DNA from: Acetobacteraceae bacterium
GTDB taxonomy: Bacteria; Pseudomonadota; Alphaproteobacteria; Acetobacterales; Acetobacteraceae
Assembly: GCA_020848935.1 (NCBI GenBank)
Contig: JADLHF010000139.1
Span: forward strand, 1-35,553
Reading direction: 5' to 3'
DNA: 35,553 nucleotides
A program made the translations under genes and the position numbers. Shown here piece by piece: positions 17,305 through 25,189 of this stretch. Each line of letters starts with the position of its first letter. The stretch's first letter is position 1. Below the pieces are notes generated by a model. It saw only the letters and a program-made list of their open reading frames with translations. It had not been told where the DNA came from and did not search any database.

Positions 17305-18207
17305 ATGCACGATCTCCGCCGGGTCGTCCTGTGGATGGCCGGCACCCTGATGTCCTTCTCCGCCCTGGCCGTCGCCATCCGCGAGATGGCCCGCGTGCTG
17401 ACGGTGTGGGAGGTGCTCGCCCTGCGCAATCTCGGCGGCATCGCCCTGCTGGCCGCCTATGCCCTGGTCGCCGGCGCCCGGATCGGCCCGCCCACGCCGC
17501 TGCGCATCCACCTGGTGCGCAACTTGTTCCACTTCTTCGGCCAGGCCTGCTGGGCCTTCGGCGTCACCCTGCTGCCGCTGGCCACGGTGTTCGCGCTGGA
17601 ATTCACCACCCCGGCCTGGACGATGGTGATGGCCACCATCTTCCTGGGCGAGCGCATCAGCCGCGCGCGCATCGGCGCCCTGGTGCTGGGCTTCCTCGGC
17701 GTGCTGGTGATCCTGCGTCCGGGCGCCGCCGCCTTCAATCCCGCCGCCCTGATCGTGCTGGCCGCAGCACTGTTCTTCTCGGTTCAGATCACCACCACGA
17801 AATTCCTCACCGGCCGCAACTCCACGCTGACCATCCTGTTCTGGATGAACATCCTGCAACTGCCCGCCTATCTCGCCACCAACGTCGCCCTGGGCGGCGA
17901 ACTGTGGTTCTTCCCGCGCATCCCGGCCGACGCCTGGCTGCCGCTGCTCGCCCTGCTGGTCACCGGCCTGTCCGCCCATGTCTGCTTCACCAACGCCATG
18001 CGCTACGGCGACGCCACCCTGGTGGTGCCGATCGACTTCCTGCGCATCCCCTTCATCGCCACCATCGGCGTTCTGCTCTACGCCGAGCCGTTCGACCCCA
18101 TGGTGCTGCTGGGGGCTGCCATCAGCGCCGCCGGCATCCTCTGGTCGCTGGCCGAAGCCCGCCGATATGCCCAAACTCGCCGGACCAGCAGCGGAGCGAC
18201 GACATGA
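17305..18207 (+). CDS. DMT family (EamA) transporter
   Basis: The 300-residue inner-membrane protein has two EamA repeats and about ten helices. The first repeat ends in the conserved pattern TTPAWTMVMATIFLGERIS and the second in DFLRIPFIATIGVLLYAEPF. The preceding bases hold a weak GGGGG ribosome site. The stop overlaps the tenA start by ATGA. Such permeases move small metabolites; coupling to tenA suggests a thiamine-degradation pyrimidine or thiamine itself, by guilt by association. I looked for a TPP riboswitch in the 184-bp leader and did not find one. Confidence 0.88.
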   Translation: MHDLRRVVLWMAGTLMSFSALAVAIREMARVLTVWEVLALRNLGGIALLAAYALVAGARIGPPTPLRIHLVRNLFHFFGQACWAFGVTLLPLATVFALEFTTPAWTMVMATIFLGERISRARIGALVLGFLGVLVILRPGAAAFNPAALIVLAAALFFSVQITTTKFLTGRNSTLTILFWMNILQLPAYLATNVALGGELWFFPRIPADAWLPLLALLVTGLSAHVCFTNAMRYGDATLVVPIDFLRIPFIATIGVLLYAEPFDPMVLLGAAISAAGILWSLAEARRYAQTRRTSSGATT

Positions 18208-18893
18208 CCCAGCCCCTTCCCCTCCATCACGGCATCTTCGGCCGCCTGCGCCGCGACACCGGCGAGGCGTGGGAGCGCTTCATCCGCCACCCCTTCGTGC
18301 TCGGCATCGGCGACGCCACGCTGCCGCAGCCCGCCTTCCAGCACTACCTGAAACAGGACTACCTGTTCCTGATCCAGTTCGCCCGCGCCCATGCCCTGGC
18401 GGGATACAAGAGCACCGACCTCGCCGGGCTGCGCGCCGCCGCCGCCGCGGTCACCGCCATCGTCGATACCGAGATGCCGCTGCACATCAGTTACTGCGCC
18501 GGCTGGGGCCTGACCGAGGCGCAGATGCAGGCTGAGCCGGAGGACATGGAGACCATCGCATATACCCGCTTCGTGCTGGAACGCGGCCTGGCCGGCGACG
18601 GGCTGGACCTCGACGCAGCACTGATCCCCTGCCTGGTCGGCTATGCCGAGGTGGTCGAGCGCCTGCTGGCCGACCCCGCCACGCGGCAGGAGGGCAACCC
18701 CTATGCCGCCTGGATGGCTGCCTATGCCAGTGACGACTACCGCGCCGCCGCCGCCGCCGCCATCGAGAGCCTCGACCGCCAGTTCGCCCTGCGCGGCAGC
18801 GAGGCCCGCTACCCCGACCTGCTCGCCACCTTCACCGCCGCCACCAGGCTGGAGGAAGCCTTCTGGGAGATGGGCTGGCGCCGCCGCGCCTGA
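18204..18893 (+). CDS. tenA: TenA family aminopyrimidine aminohydrolase / thiaminase II
   Basis: The 229-residue all-helical protein belongs to the TenA/HO-like fold. Family active-site residues can be placed: Asp52 in QDYLFL, Tyr120 in IAYTRF, the nucleophile Cys143 in LIPCLVGY, and a glutamate at 217-218 in RLEEAFWEMGW. TenA hydrolyses 4-amino-5-aminomethyl-2-methylpyrimidine to the hydroxymethyl form used for thiamine rebuilding, and can cleave thiamine. It is cytoplasmic. The start shares bases with the EamA transporter stop, so uptake and salvage are probably produced together. Retention of the catalytic Cys argues for the salvage enzyme and against the Cys-less TenA_E subfamily. Confidence 0.9.
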   Translation: MTQPLPLHHGIFGRLRRDTGEAWERFIRHPFVLGIGDATLPQPAFQHYLKQDYLFLIQFARAHALAGYKSTDLAGLRAAAAAVTAIVDTEMPLHISYCAGWGLTEAQMQAEPEDMETIAYTRFVLERGLAGDGLDLDAALIPCLVGYAEVVERLLADPATRQEGNPYAAWMAAYASDDYRAAAAAAIESLDRQFALRGSEARYPDLLATFTAATRLEEAFWEMGWRRRA

Positions 18894-18971
18894 ATCCCCC
18901 GCCGATTGGTCCGCCGGCAACCCGCCCCGGCGGACTTGCCGCCCCGCCGCCACCGCGCCCAGAGTTGGGCC

Positions 18972-20126
18972 ATGCAGCCCCGCCCCCCGCTCACCCCGCT
19001 CCTCGCCCTGATGGCGATCCGGGCCACCGGCGCCTTCCAGCTCCAGGCCGCCGCCGTCGCCGCCCCCTCGCTGATCGCCGAGCGCGGCCTGTCCTATGCC
19101 GAGATCGGCATGCTGATCGGCGCCTACATGGTGCCCGGCATCTTCCTCACCGTGCCCGGCGGCCTGCTGGCCAGCCGCATCGGCGACCGCCCGGTGATGC
19201 GCGGCGCCATGGCGCTGATGGCCGCCGGCGCCCTGGCCGCCGCCCTGGCCGACGGCTTCGCCGGAATGCTGGCCGGGCGCGTGCTGTCCGGCTGCGGCGG
19301 GGTGGTGATGCTGATGCTGGTGATCAAGATGACCACCGACCGATACGCGGGGCCGATGCTCTCCACCGCCACCTCGATGGTCATCGTCTCCTGGCCGGCC
19401 GGCTTCGCGCTCAGCCTGGTCGCCCTCGGCCCGGTGGACGCGGCGCTCGGCTGGCGCTGGGTGCTGGGCCTGTCGGGCCTGCCGGTGGCGCTGGCCATCG
19501 CGCTCACCTTCCTGGTCGGCCACGCCGCCCCGGCGCTGGCCGCCGTGGCGGGTGCCGTGCAACGCGGCGTCTCCTGGCGCTTCATCGCGGCGGCCAGCGG
19601 CAACTGGACGCTCTACAACGCCGCCATCGCGGTAATGGCCGGCTTCCTGCCCGCCATGCTGACCGATTCCGGCCGGCCGGCGGTCGCCGCCGCGGCGCTG
19701 GCCAGCATCGTCACCTGGGCCTTCGCCGCCGCCACCCCGTTCGGCGGACTGCTCGCCGACCGGCTGATCGGCCGCCCCGCCGCGGTGGTGCTCGGCATCC
19801 TGGCCACTGGCGGCATGCTCCTGGCGGTCGCCCCGTCCGACGGTGCCGTCGCGGTCTTGGTGCTGCTCGGTATCGCGTACGCCATTCCGCCCGGCGCGCT
19901 GACCGCCCAGGTCGGCGAAGGCACCCCGCCCGGCGCCCGCGCCCTGGTGTTCGGCTGGTACAGCGCCGGCTCCTATGTCGGGCTGACCATCGCCCCGTGG
20001 ATCGCCGGCCGCCTGCGCGATGCCACCGCCAACCCGAACGCCCCGCTGCTGTTCGGCGCCGTGCTGATGTTCGCCATGCTGCCCTGCTTTGCCTGGTTTC
20101 GTTGGGAGCTCAAGAAGCAAACATAG
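18972..20126 (+). CDS. MFS transporter
   Basis: The 384-residue protein has about twelve helices. GLLASRIGDRPVMRG fits motif A between helices 2 and 3, and GGLLADRLIGRPAAVV is the matching loop in the second half, giving the usual two-fold repeat. I chose ATG 18972 (MQPRPPLTPLLAL); the upstream extension is basic and Pro-rich, with no helix. The ribosome site is weak. It is 78 nt after tenA, so co-transcription is possible but not required. The family resembles CynX/nitrate-type or sugar-phosphate MFS proteins; I cannot assign cargo. An AT-rich hairpin follows 11 nt after the stop. Confidence 0.85.
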   Translation: MQPRPPLTPLLALMAIRATGAFQLQAAAVAAPSLIAERGLSYAEIGMLIGAYMVPGIFLTVPGGLLASRIGDRPVMRGAMALMAAGALAAALADGFAGMLAGRVLSGCGGVVMLMLVIKMTTDRYAGPMLSTATSMVIVSWPAGFALSLVALGPVDAALGWRWVLGLSGLPVALAIALTFLVGHAAPALAAVAGAVQRGVSWRFIAAASGNWTLYNAAIAVMAGFLPAMLTDSGRPAVAAAALASIVTWAFAAATPFGGLLADRLIGRPAAVVLGILATGGMLLAVAPSDGAVAVLVLLGIAYAIPPGALTAQVGEGTPPGARALVFGWYSAGSYVGLTIAPWIAGRLRDATANPNAPLLFGAVLMFAMLPCFAWFRWELKKQT

Positions 20127-20137
20127 AAAAGAAAGAA

Positions 20138-20180
20138 CTTCTTTTTCTGTAGAAAAAGAAGCAAAAAGACTTTCATCAAT
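20138..20180 (+). repeat. AT-rich 3'-end hairpin element, copy 3 (CTTC type)
   Basis: Arms CTTCTTTTTCT (20138-20148) and AGAAAAAGAAG (20151-20161) are perfect over 11 bp, with tail CAAAAAGACTTTCATCAAT. It begins 11 nt after the MFS stop, in the same orientation. The tail runs into a second small dyad, CAATAT (20177-20182) with ATATTG (20186-20191). Confidence 0.8.
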
Positions 20181-20218
20181 ATTTCATATTGTGGCACCTT
20201 CGCGCGCCACACCTCCAG

Positions 20219-20257
20219 TGAATGGAAGTTTTTTGGTTCTTTTTTTCAAAAAAGAAC
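20219..20257 (-). repeat. AT-rich 3'-end hairpin element, copy 4 (GTTC type)
   Basis: On the minus strand, perfect arms GTTCTTTTTT and AAAAAAGAAC (plus-strand 20248-20257 and 20236-20245) are followed by CCAAAAAACTTCCATTCAC. It lies 5 nt past the stop of the O-antigen-ligase-like gene and matches copy 2 at nearly every base of hairpin and tail. Confidence 0.8.
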
Positions 20258-20262
20258 GCGCT

Positions 20263-21540
20263 TCACTCCCGCGCCACCGCCAGCCCGAACCCCAGCAACA
20301 GGAACGACAACCCGCCAAGCTCGATGGCGAACGCGCTCGACGAACTCGCCAGCGGCCATTGCGCCAACACGAAGCTGGCGAACAGCCCCACGCGCAGCGG
20401 CGCCGGGCGGCGCCACAGGCCGCGCATCAGCGGCGCGCCCCAGGCCAGCACCATCGCGACATACAGCGCCAGTCCGGGCACCCCGGCATCGGTCACCGCC
20501 TGGAGATAGGCGTTGTGCGGATGCAGGTTGCACCCCAGCATGCCGCCCCCGTCATCGGTGGGATCGCTGGCGTAGTGCCAGCCGCGCCAGTAGCGCCGCT
20601 CGGCACAGCCGCTGCGGAAGCCGTCGAAGCCGCGCCCGGTCCAGGGATGGTCCTCGGCGATCGCCACGGCGCGCGCGGCGATCTGGCCGTAATTGCTTTC
20701 GGGGAAACTCTCCATCTGGGTGGTGAACTTGGTGACCAGGCGATAGAAGGTCGGCGGCGCCACCACCGCCGTGGCCGCCACCAGCCCGGCGCCCAGCAGC
20801 AGGGCCGCCGCCACCGGCAGGCGCAGCCGCGGCAGGAACGCGCCAGCCACCACCAGCCCCAGCACGGTCAGCAAGACCGGCATGCGCTGGCCGATCAGCA
20901 CCACCGCCGCCAGCCCCAGCGCCGCCAGGCCCGCCGCCGCGACGATGCGCCACCAGGCCAAGGCGCCGGCCAGCACGCGCCCGATCGGCGGCAGCAGCAC
21001 CACCGGCAACAGCCGCGCCAGCGGCGCCCCGGCGCGCGGCTTCTGGAACGGACCGGTCAACTCGCCATCGCCCCAGCGCGGATAGCCGCCCAGGTTGCGC
21101 CCGGTGGCGAACTGAAGCACCGCGGACGCCCCGATCCATGCCGCGCACGCGGCCAGCACCGCCCACAGCCGGCGCCGCGCCGCGGGATCGGCCAGCACCT
21201 GCCGCTCCAGCGCCGCCACCAGCAGCAGATAGCGCCCCACCACCAATGCCTGCACCAGCGAGCGCCCGCCGCCCTGGCCGATGCCGGGCAGCGAGCAGAA
21301 CACCGCCCAGCCCCACCACGCCAGCGCGAACGGCACCCAGCCCTGCCGCAGCCAGCGCCATTCGCCCAGCAACGCGCAGCGCAGCAGGAACCCGGCGCCG
21401 ATCAGCCCGATCAGCGCCTCGGCCAGCACATAGGCGTGCAGCATGCCCGGCGCGATGCCCAGCACCGCCCATCCGGCGGCGCGGTCCAGCCGCGCCACCA
21501 GCAACGCCCGCGGCCCAGCCACCCGCAATTCAGCGGGCAT
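20263..21540 (-). CDS. O-antigen ligase/polymerase-like membrane protein
   Basis: The 425-residue polytopic protein has about ten to twelve helices and one large hydrophilic loop at about 270-340. That loop carries the ligase-family landmark GRGFDGFRSGC and, after it, LHPHNAYLQAVTDAGVPGL, the H-x-H-N pattern seen in WaaL/Wzy_C proteins. It would join or polymerise undecaprenyl-linked glycans on the periplasmic side. I chose ATG 21540, which overlaps the lptF stop by 11 nt; the longer frame to 21615 reads back into lptF. It is last in the GT4-lptF-ligase operon. WaaL, Wzy and related bacterial ligases share this architecture, so the exact role is undecided. Confidence 0.85.
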   Translation of the reverse strand: MPAELRVAGPRALLVARLDRAAGWAVLGIAPGMLHAYVLAEALIGLIGAGFLLRCALLGEWRWLRQGWVPFALAWWGWAVFCSLPGIGQGGGRSLVQALVVGRYLLLVAALERQVLADPAARRRLWAVLAACAAWIGASAVLQFATGRNLGGYPRWGDGELTGPFQKPRAGAPLARLLPVVLLPPIGRVLAGALAWWRIVAAAGLAALGLAAVVLIGQRMPVLLTVLGLVVAGAFLPRLRLPVAAALLLGAGLVAATAVVAPPTFYRLVTKFTTQMESFPESNYGQIAARAVAIAEDHPWTGRGFDGFRSGCAERRYWRGWHYASDPTDDGGGMLGCNLHPHNAYLQAVTDAGVPGLALYVAMVLAWGAPLMRGLWRRPAPLRVGLFASFVLAQWPLASSSSAFAIELGGLSFLLLGFGLAVARE

Positions 21541-22681
21541 CGGCCGCCAACGGCGCAGCGCGGCGCCCGGCCAACGCCCGCTCGCCGCGCGTCGGCACGA
21601 ACAGCACCACGGCACAGATCGCCGCCGGCAACAGGCTTCGCAGCCACAGCAGCGGGATGACCCCGGGCATGCGGACCGCCAGGCTGTCCAGCGCCAACCC
21701 CACCGCCACCAGCGCCACCACGCTCAGGATCGCCACGAACGGCCGCAGCAGCCCGCCATGGCGGCGGAACACGCCCCCCAGCACCGCCAGCAGCGCCACC
21801 ATGGTGAAGCTCATGGTGCTCAGCGGCGCTGTCAGCCGCTTGTGCCCCTCCACCCGCCATTTCGGGATGTCGCGCGGATTCACCACACCCGCCGGCGGAT
21901 TGAACAGGTCGGCGATCCCCATCTCGCCGGCATCGCGCAGCCGTGCCCCGGCCTCGCGCGCCGGCGCCGAGAGGTCCACCAAGTTTTCCTTGAAACTCAG
22001 CACGTTCAGCTGGCCGGTGCGGGCGTCGATCTCCTGGCGGGTGCCATTCTCCAGCAATACCCGCGGGCCGGTCGCGCCCTCCATCAGCCGCCCGCTTTCG
22101 GCCAGGATGGTGGCGCGGTGGGCACGATCGCGCGCGTCATCCACCATGATGCCGCGCAGCGTGCCGTCGGCCGACTTGGCCCGCACATAGACCACCAGAT
22201 CGTCGGACACGGTGGTGAACACCCCCTCCTGCAACAGGAAGGCGGCGATGTGGTTGCGGATCTCCCACTGGTATTCGCGGAACGAACTGGCGCTGGCCGG
22301 CACCAGCCACAGGTTCAGCGCGTAGTGCACCCCCATGGTCACCGCCACCACCGCCAGCGCCGGGCGCGCCAGCGCCAGCGGCGACAGCCCGGCCGCGCGC
22401 ATCACCGTCAACTCGCGGTCCCCGGCCAGCCGCTGATAGACGAACTGCACCACCACGAAGCAGGTGATCGGCAGGATCACCGCCACGAAGCCGGGAATCA
22501 GCAGCCCGGTCAGTTTCAGGAACACGGTGAAGGACAAGCCGCGGTTGACCACCAGTTCGACAAAGCGCAGCGATTGGGTCAGCCAGATCAGCGCCACCAG
22601 CCCCAGCGTCACCGCCAGCAGGGCGACGAAAAGCTGGCGGAACACGTAGCGGTCCAGCCGGGTGATGTGCAGCGCCCCCAT
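21530..22681 (-). CDS. lptF: LPS export ABC transporter permease LptF
   Basis: The 383-residue LptF/LptG (YjgP/YjgQ) permease has two N-terminal helices, a pair ending near residue 120, a periplasmic beta-jellyroll at about 125-265 and C-terminal helices. The N-terminal LDRYVFRQLFVALLAVTLG, WLTQSLRFVELVVNRGLS and DRELTVMRAAGLSPL segments fit LptF better than LptG. AAGGA lies 6-7 nt before the ATG, whose first base is also the last base of the glycosyltransferase stop. LptF pairs with LptG and LptB to lift LPS from the inner membrane. LptG, its usual immediate neighbour, is absent; here lptF sits between a glycosyltransferase and a ligase. Confidence 0.9.
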   Translation of the reverse strand: MGALHITRLDRYVFRQLFVALLAVTLGLVALIWLTQSLRFVELVVNRGLSFTVFLKLTGLLIPGFVAVILPITCFVVVQFVYQRLAGDRELTVMRAAGLSPLALARPALAVVAVTMGVHYALNLWLVPASASSFREYQWEIRNHIAAFLLQEGVFTTVSDDLVVYVRAKSADGTLRGIMVDDARDRAHRATILAESGRLMEGATGPRVLLENGTRQEIDARTGQLNVLSFKENLVDLSAPAREAGARLRDAGEMGIADLFNPPAGVVNPRDIPKWRVEGHKRLTAPLSTMSFTMVALLAVLGGVFRRHGGLLRPFVAILSVVALVAVGLALDSLAVRMPGVIPLLWLRSLLPAAICAVVLFVPTRGERALAGRRAAPLAADAR

Positions 22682-23727
22682 CAGCGATCCTTCCGGCCCA
22701 GGCGGATCACGTCGCCATAGCACGCCAGCAGCCGCTGCGTGACGACCTCGCGGGTGAAATCGGCCTGGTAGGCCGCCTCTCCCGCGGCGGCCAGGCGGGC
22801 GCGCAATGGGGCATCGTCGCGCAGCCGGCGCAGGCAGGCGGCGAGCGCCGCGGCGTCGTCGATCGGGCACAGCAGCCCGGTTTGTCCGTCGGTGACGTAT
22901 TGCCGCGCGCCATCCGCCCGGGTGGCCACCAGCGGGCGGCGCATCGCCCAGGCCTCGGCGATCACCGTGCCGAACGGCTCGTAGCGGCTCGGCAGCACGC
23001 AGATGTCACAGGCCTCCAGCAACGCCCGGCGGTCATCGCGCCAGCCCAGGAAGCGCACCCGCTCCATCAGCCCCAGCTTGGCCGCCAGGGCCTGGTACTC
23101 GCCGCGCGCCGGCCCGTCGCCGGCCAGCCACAGCACCGCGCCGGGCACTTCGGCCAGCGCGCGCAGCATGGTGTCGATGCCCTTCACCGCATGCATCCGC
23201 GCCAGCACCAGCAGCACCAGCGCGTCCTCGGCGGTGTCCAGGCTGGCCCGCGTCACCGGGGCGGCCGGCGGCATGGTGCCGAAGGTGTTGACCATGAAGC
23301 TGCGTTCCACCGGCGCACCGCTGCGCACAATGTAATCGCGAATATCCGGTGTGACAGCCACATAGCTGTCAGCCCTGCGAAAATACTTCAAGTCATAGTA
23401 GTCGCCGAACCAGCCCAGCACGGGGCACGGCATGGCGGCGGGAATGAACGAGGCGGCCCGCTGCATCCAGGCATGCACCAGGTCGGCGCCCATTGCGCGC
23501 GCCAGCGCGCCGATCCGACCGCCGCGCCGCAGCACCCGGTCCGCGGTCGAGAAGCCCATGGTTTCCACCGGCACCCCGGCATTGCCATAGCGCGCCAGCG
23601 CCGCCGGCCACGGCCGGGTCAGCACCGTCTGCACCACCCCCCGCTCGTGCAGGGCAAGAATGGCGTCCTGGGCGAAGGTTTCCGCTCCCCCCACCCGCGC
23701 CCCGGCAATCACCTGCAATACCCGCAT
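22681..23727 (-). CDS. GT4 family glycosyltransferase
   Basis: The 348-residue GT-B enzyme transfers a sugar from a nucleotide donor, probably to an LPS core or capsule acceptor. The N-terminal VIAGARVGGAE loop, the central VLARMHAVKGIDTMLRA (phosphate-binding K in VKG) and the EPFGTVIAE segment (Glu250 and Glu258 of the E-x7-E motif) are typical of GT4 retaining enzymes. I placed the start at ATG 23727 (MRVLQVIAG). The frame continues open for another 2.7 kb upstream, but only as the antisense of the dehydrogenase genes. It is the first gene of the operon with lptF and the ligase and diverges from the flavoprotein gene across 87 bp. Confidence 0.9.
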   Translation of the reverse strand: MRVLQVIAGARVGGAETFAQDAILALHERGVVQTVLTRPWPAALARYGNAGVPVETMGFSTADRVLRRGGRIGALARAMGADLVHAWMQRAASFIPAAMPCPVLGWFGDYYDLKYFRRADSYVAVTPDIRDYIVRSGAPVERSFMVNTFGTMPPAAPVTRASLDTAEDALVLLVLARMHAVKGIDTMLRALAEVPGAVLWLAGDGPARGEYQALAAKLGLMERVRFLGWRDDRRALLEACDICVLPSRYEPFGTVIAEAWAMRRPLVATRADGARQYVTDGQTGLLCPIDDAAALAACLRRLRDDAPLRARLAAAGEAAYQADFTREVVTQRLLACYGDVIRLGRKDR

Positions 23728-23814
23728 TGGCCGCAACTGCCACAGCCCCGCCCGGCTGTCGAGGCGGACCCCGCCTGGATTGACCCACCTCACGCCGCCT
23801 GCCAGCCTGCCGCC

Positions 23815-24921
23815 ATGGCGGCATACGACCTGATCGTGATCGGCGGCGGGCTGGTGGGGGGTGCCATCGCCTGGGGCGCCGCGCGGCTCGGTGCCAGCGT
23901 GGCGTTGCTGGACGAGGGCGACGTGGCCCATCGCGCCGCGCGCGGCAATTTCGGCCTGGTCTGGGTGCAGACCAAGGGGGCGGGGATGCCGCCCTATGCC
24001 CATTGGACCCGACGCTCCGCCGAGCTGTGGCCCGAATTGCAGCACGCCATGACCGAGCGCACCGGCGTTGACGTCGCGCTGCGCCAGCCCGGCGGGCTGA
24101 TGTTCTGCCTGTCGGACGAAGAACTGGAGAGCCGCGCCGAACAGGCCAGGCGCATGCACAACGAAAGCGGCGGCATCGGCACCCGCGTGCTGGATCGCGC
24201 CGAGGTCCGCGCGCTGGTGCCGATGGTGGGCGACCGCGTGGTGGGCGCCACCTTCTGCCCGCTCGATGGCCACGCCAACCCGCTGAAGCTGCTGCGCGCC
24301 CTGCATCATGCCCTGGCCGGGGCAGGTGGTGCCTATTTGCCCAACCGGACCGTCACCGCCATCACCCCGCAAGCGCCGGGCTTCGTCGTGCAGGCCGGCG
24401 GCGAGCGGCTGACCGGCGCGAAACTGGTCATCGCCGCCGGGCTCGGCAGCCGCGACCTCGCGCCGATGGTCGGGCTGGCGATGCCGGTCTCCCCGCTGCG
24501 CGGCCAGATCGTCGTCACCGAGCGGCTGCGCCCGTTCCTCGACCACGCCACCCACGTCATCCGCCAGACCGAGGAGGGCGGCGTGATGATGGGCGACAGC
24601 CATGAGGAGGTCGGTTTCGACAACGGCACCCTGGTGCCGGTGCTGCGCGACATCGCCGCGCGCAATCTCGCCGTCTTCCCGCATCTGCGCGACGCCAGCG
24701 TGGTGCGCGTCTGGGGCGCGCTGCGGGTGATGACGCCGGACGGGCACCCGATCTACCAGCAATCCGAACGCCATCCCGGCGCCTTCGCCGCCACCTGCCA
24801 TTCCGGCGTCACCCTGGCCGGCGCCCATGCGCTTGCCCTGGCGCCCGCCATCCTGGCCGGTGCCCTGCCGGAATCGCTGGCCCCGTTCAGCGCCGCGAGG
24901 TTCCATGTTCAGCCGGCGTGA
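23815..24921 (+). CDS. FAD-dependent oxidoreductase, D-amino-acid oxidase/dehydrogenase fold (HcnC/beta-subunit-like)
   Basis: The 368-residue DAO-family flavoprotein has an N-terminal Rossmann motif VIGGGLVGGAIA (residues 8-19) and an acidic residue after the second strand (LLDEGD). A C-terminal segment around PDGHPIYQQ and TCHSGVTLAGA closes the FAD site. It oxidises a C-N bond of an amino acid or amine. The gene overlaps the 2Fe-2S gene by 17 nt, and the three-gene set matches the heterotrimeric dehydrogenases typified by HCN synthase HcnABC, octopine/nopaline dehydrogenases and D-hydroxyproline dehydrogenase. This would be the substrate-oxidising subunit. Glycine-to-HCN is one possibility, but a D-amino acid or opine-type substrate is more likely on frequency grounds. 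Confidence 0.87.
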   Translation: MAAYDLIVIGGGLVGGAIAWGAARLGASVALLDEGDVAHRAARGNFGLVWVQTKGAGMPPYAHWTRRSAELWPELQHAMTERTGVDVALRQPGGLMFCLSDEELESRAEQARRMHNESGGIGTRVLDRAEVRALVPMVGDRVVGATFCPLDGHANPLKLLRALHHALAGAGGAYLPNRTVTAITPQAPGFVVQAGGERLTGAKLVIAAGLGSRDLAPMVGLAMPVSPLRGQIVVTERLRPFLDHATHVIRQTEEGGVMMGDSHEEVGFDNGTLVPVLRDIAARNLAVFPHLRDASVVRVWGALRVMTPDGHPIYQQSERHPGAFAATCHSGVTLAGAHALALAPAILAGALPESLAPFSAARFHVQPA

Positions 24922-25189
24922 CGATCCCCGGGCGATCTGTCGCTTCATCTTCGAGGGCCAACCCCTTGAAGCCAAAGCCGGCGATAGCGTCGCCGCGGCC
25001 CTGCTCGCGGCGGGGATCACGCAGTTCCGCACCACCCCGGCCACCGGCGCGCCGCGCGGCCCGTGGTGCCTGATGGGCGTGTGCTTCGACTGCCTGGTGG
25101 ATATCGACGGCCAGGCCAACCGCCAGGCCTGCCAGGTGACGGTGGCCGAGGGCATGGCCGTTCGCCGCATGTACGGCCCCCGGCCATGA
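24905..25189 (+). CDS. (2Fe-2S)-binding protein, small subunit of flavin dehydrogenase (HcnA-like)
   Basis: The 94-residue ferredoxin-like subunit has Cys55, Cys60, Cys63 and Cys76 in a C-x4-C-x2-C-x12-C layout, as in plant-type 2Fe-2S domains. The start at ATG 24905 has GCGAGG upstream and overlaps the flavoprotein gene by 17 nt; a longer frame from 24827 lies wholly inside that gene. It should pass electrons between the two flavin subunits. Its stop overlaps the next gene (ATGA). The small size and gene order are those of the gamma subunit in heterotrimeric opine and hydroxyproline dehydrogenases. Confidence 0.87.
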   Translation: MFSRRDDPRAICRFIFEGQPLEAKAGDSVAAALLAAGITQFRTTPATGAPRGPWCLMGVCFDCLVDIDGQANRQACQVTVAEGMAVRRMYGPRP

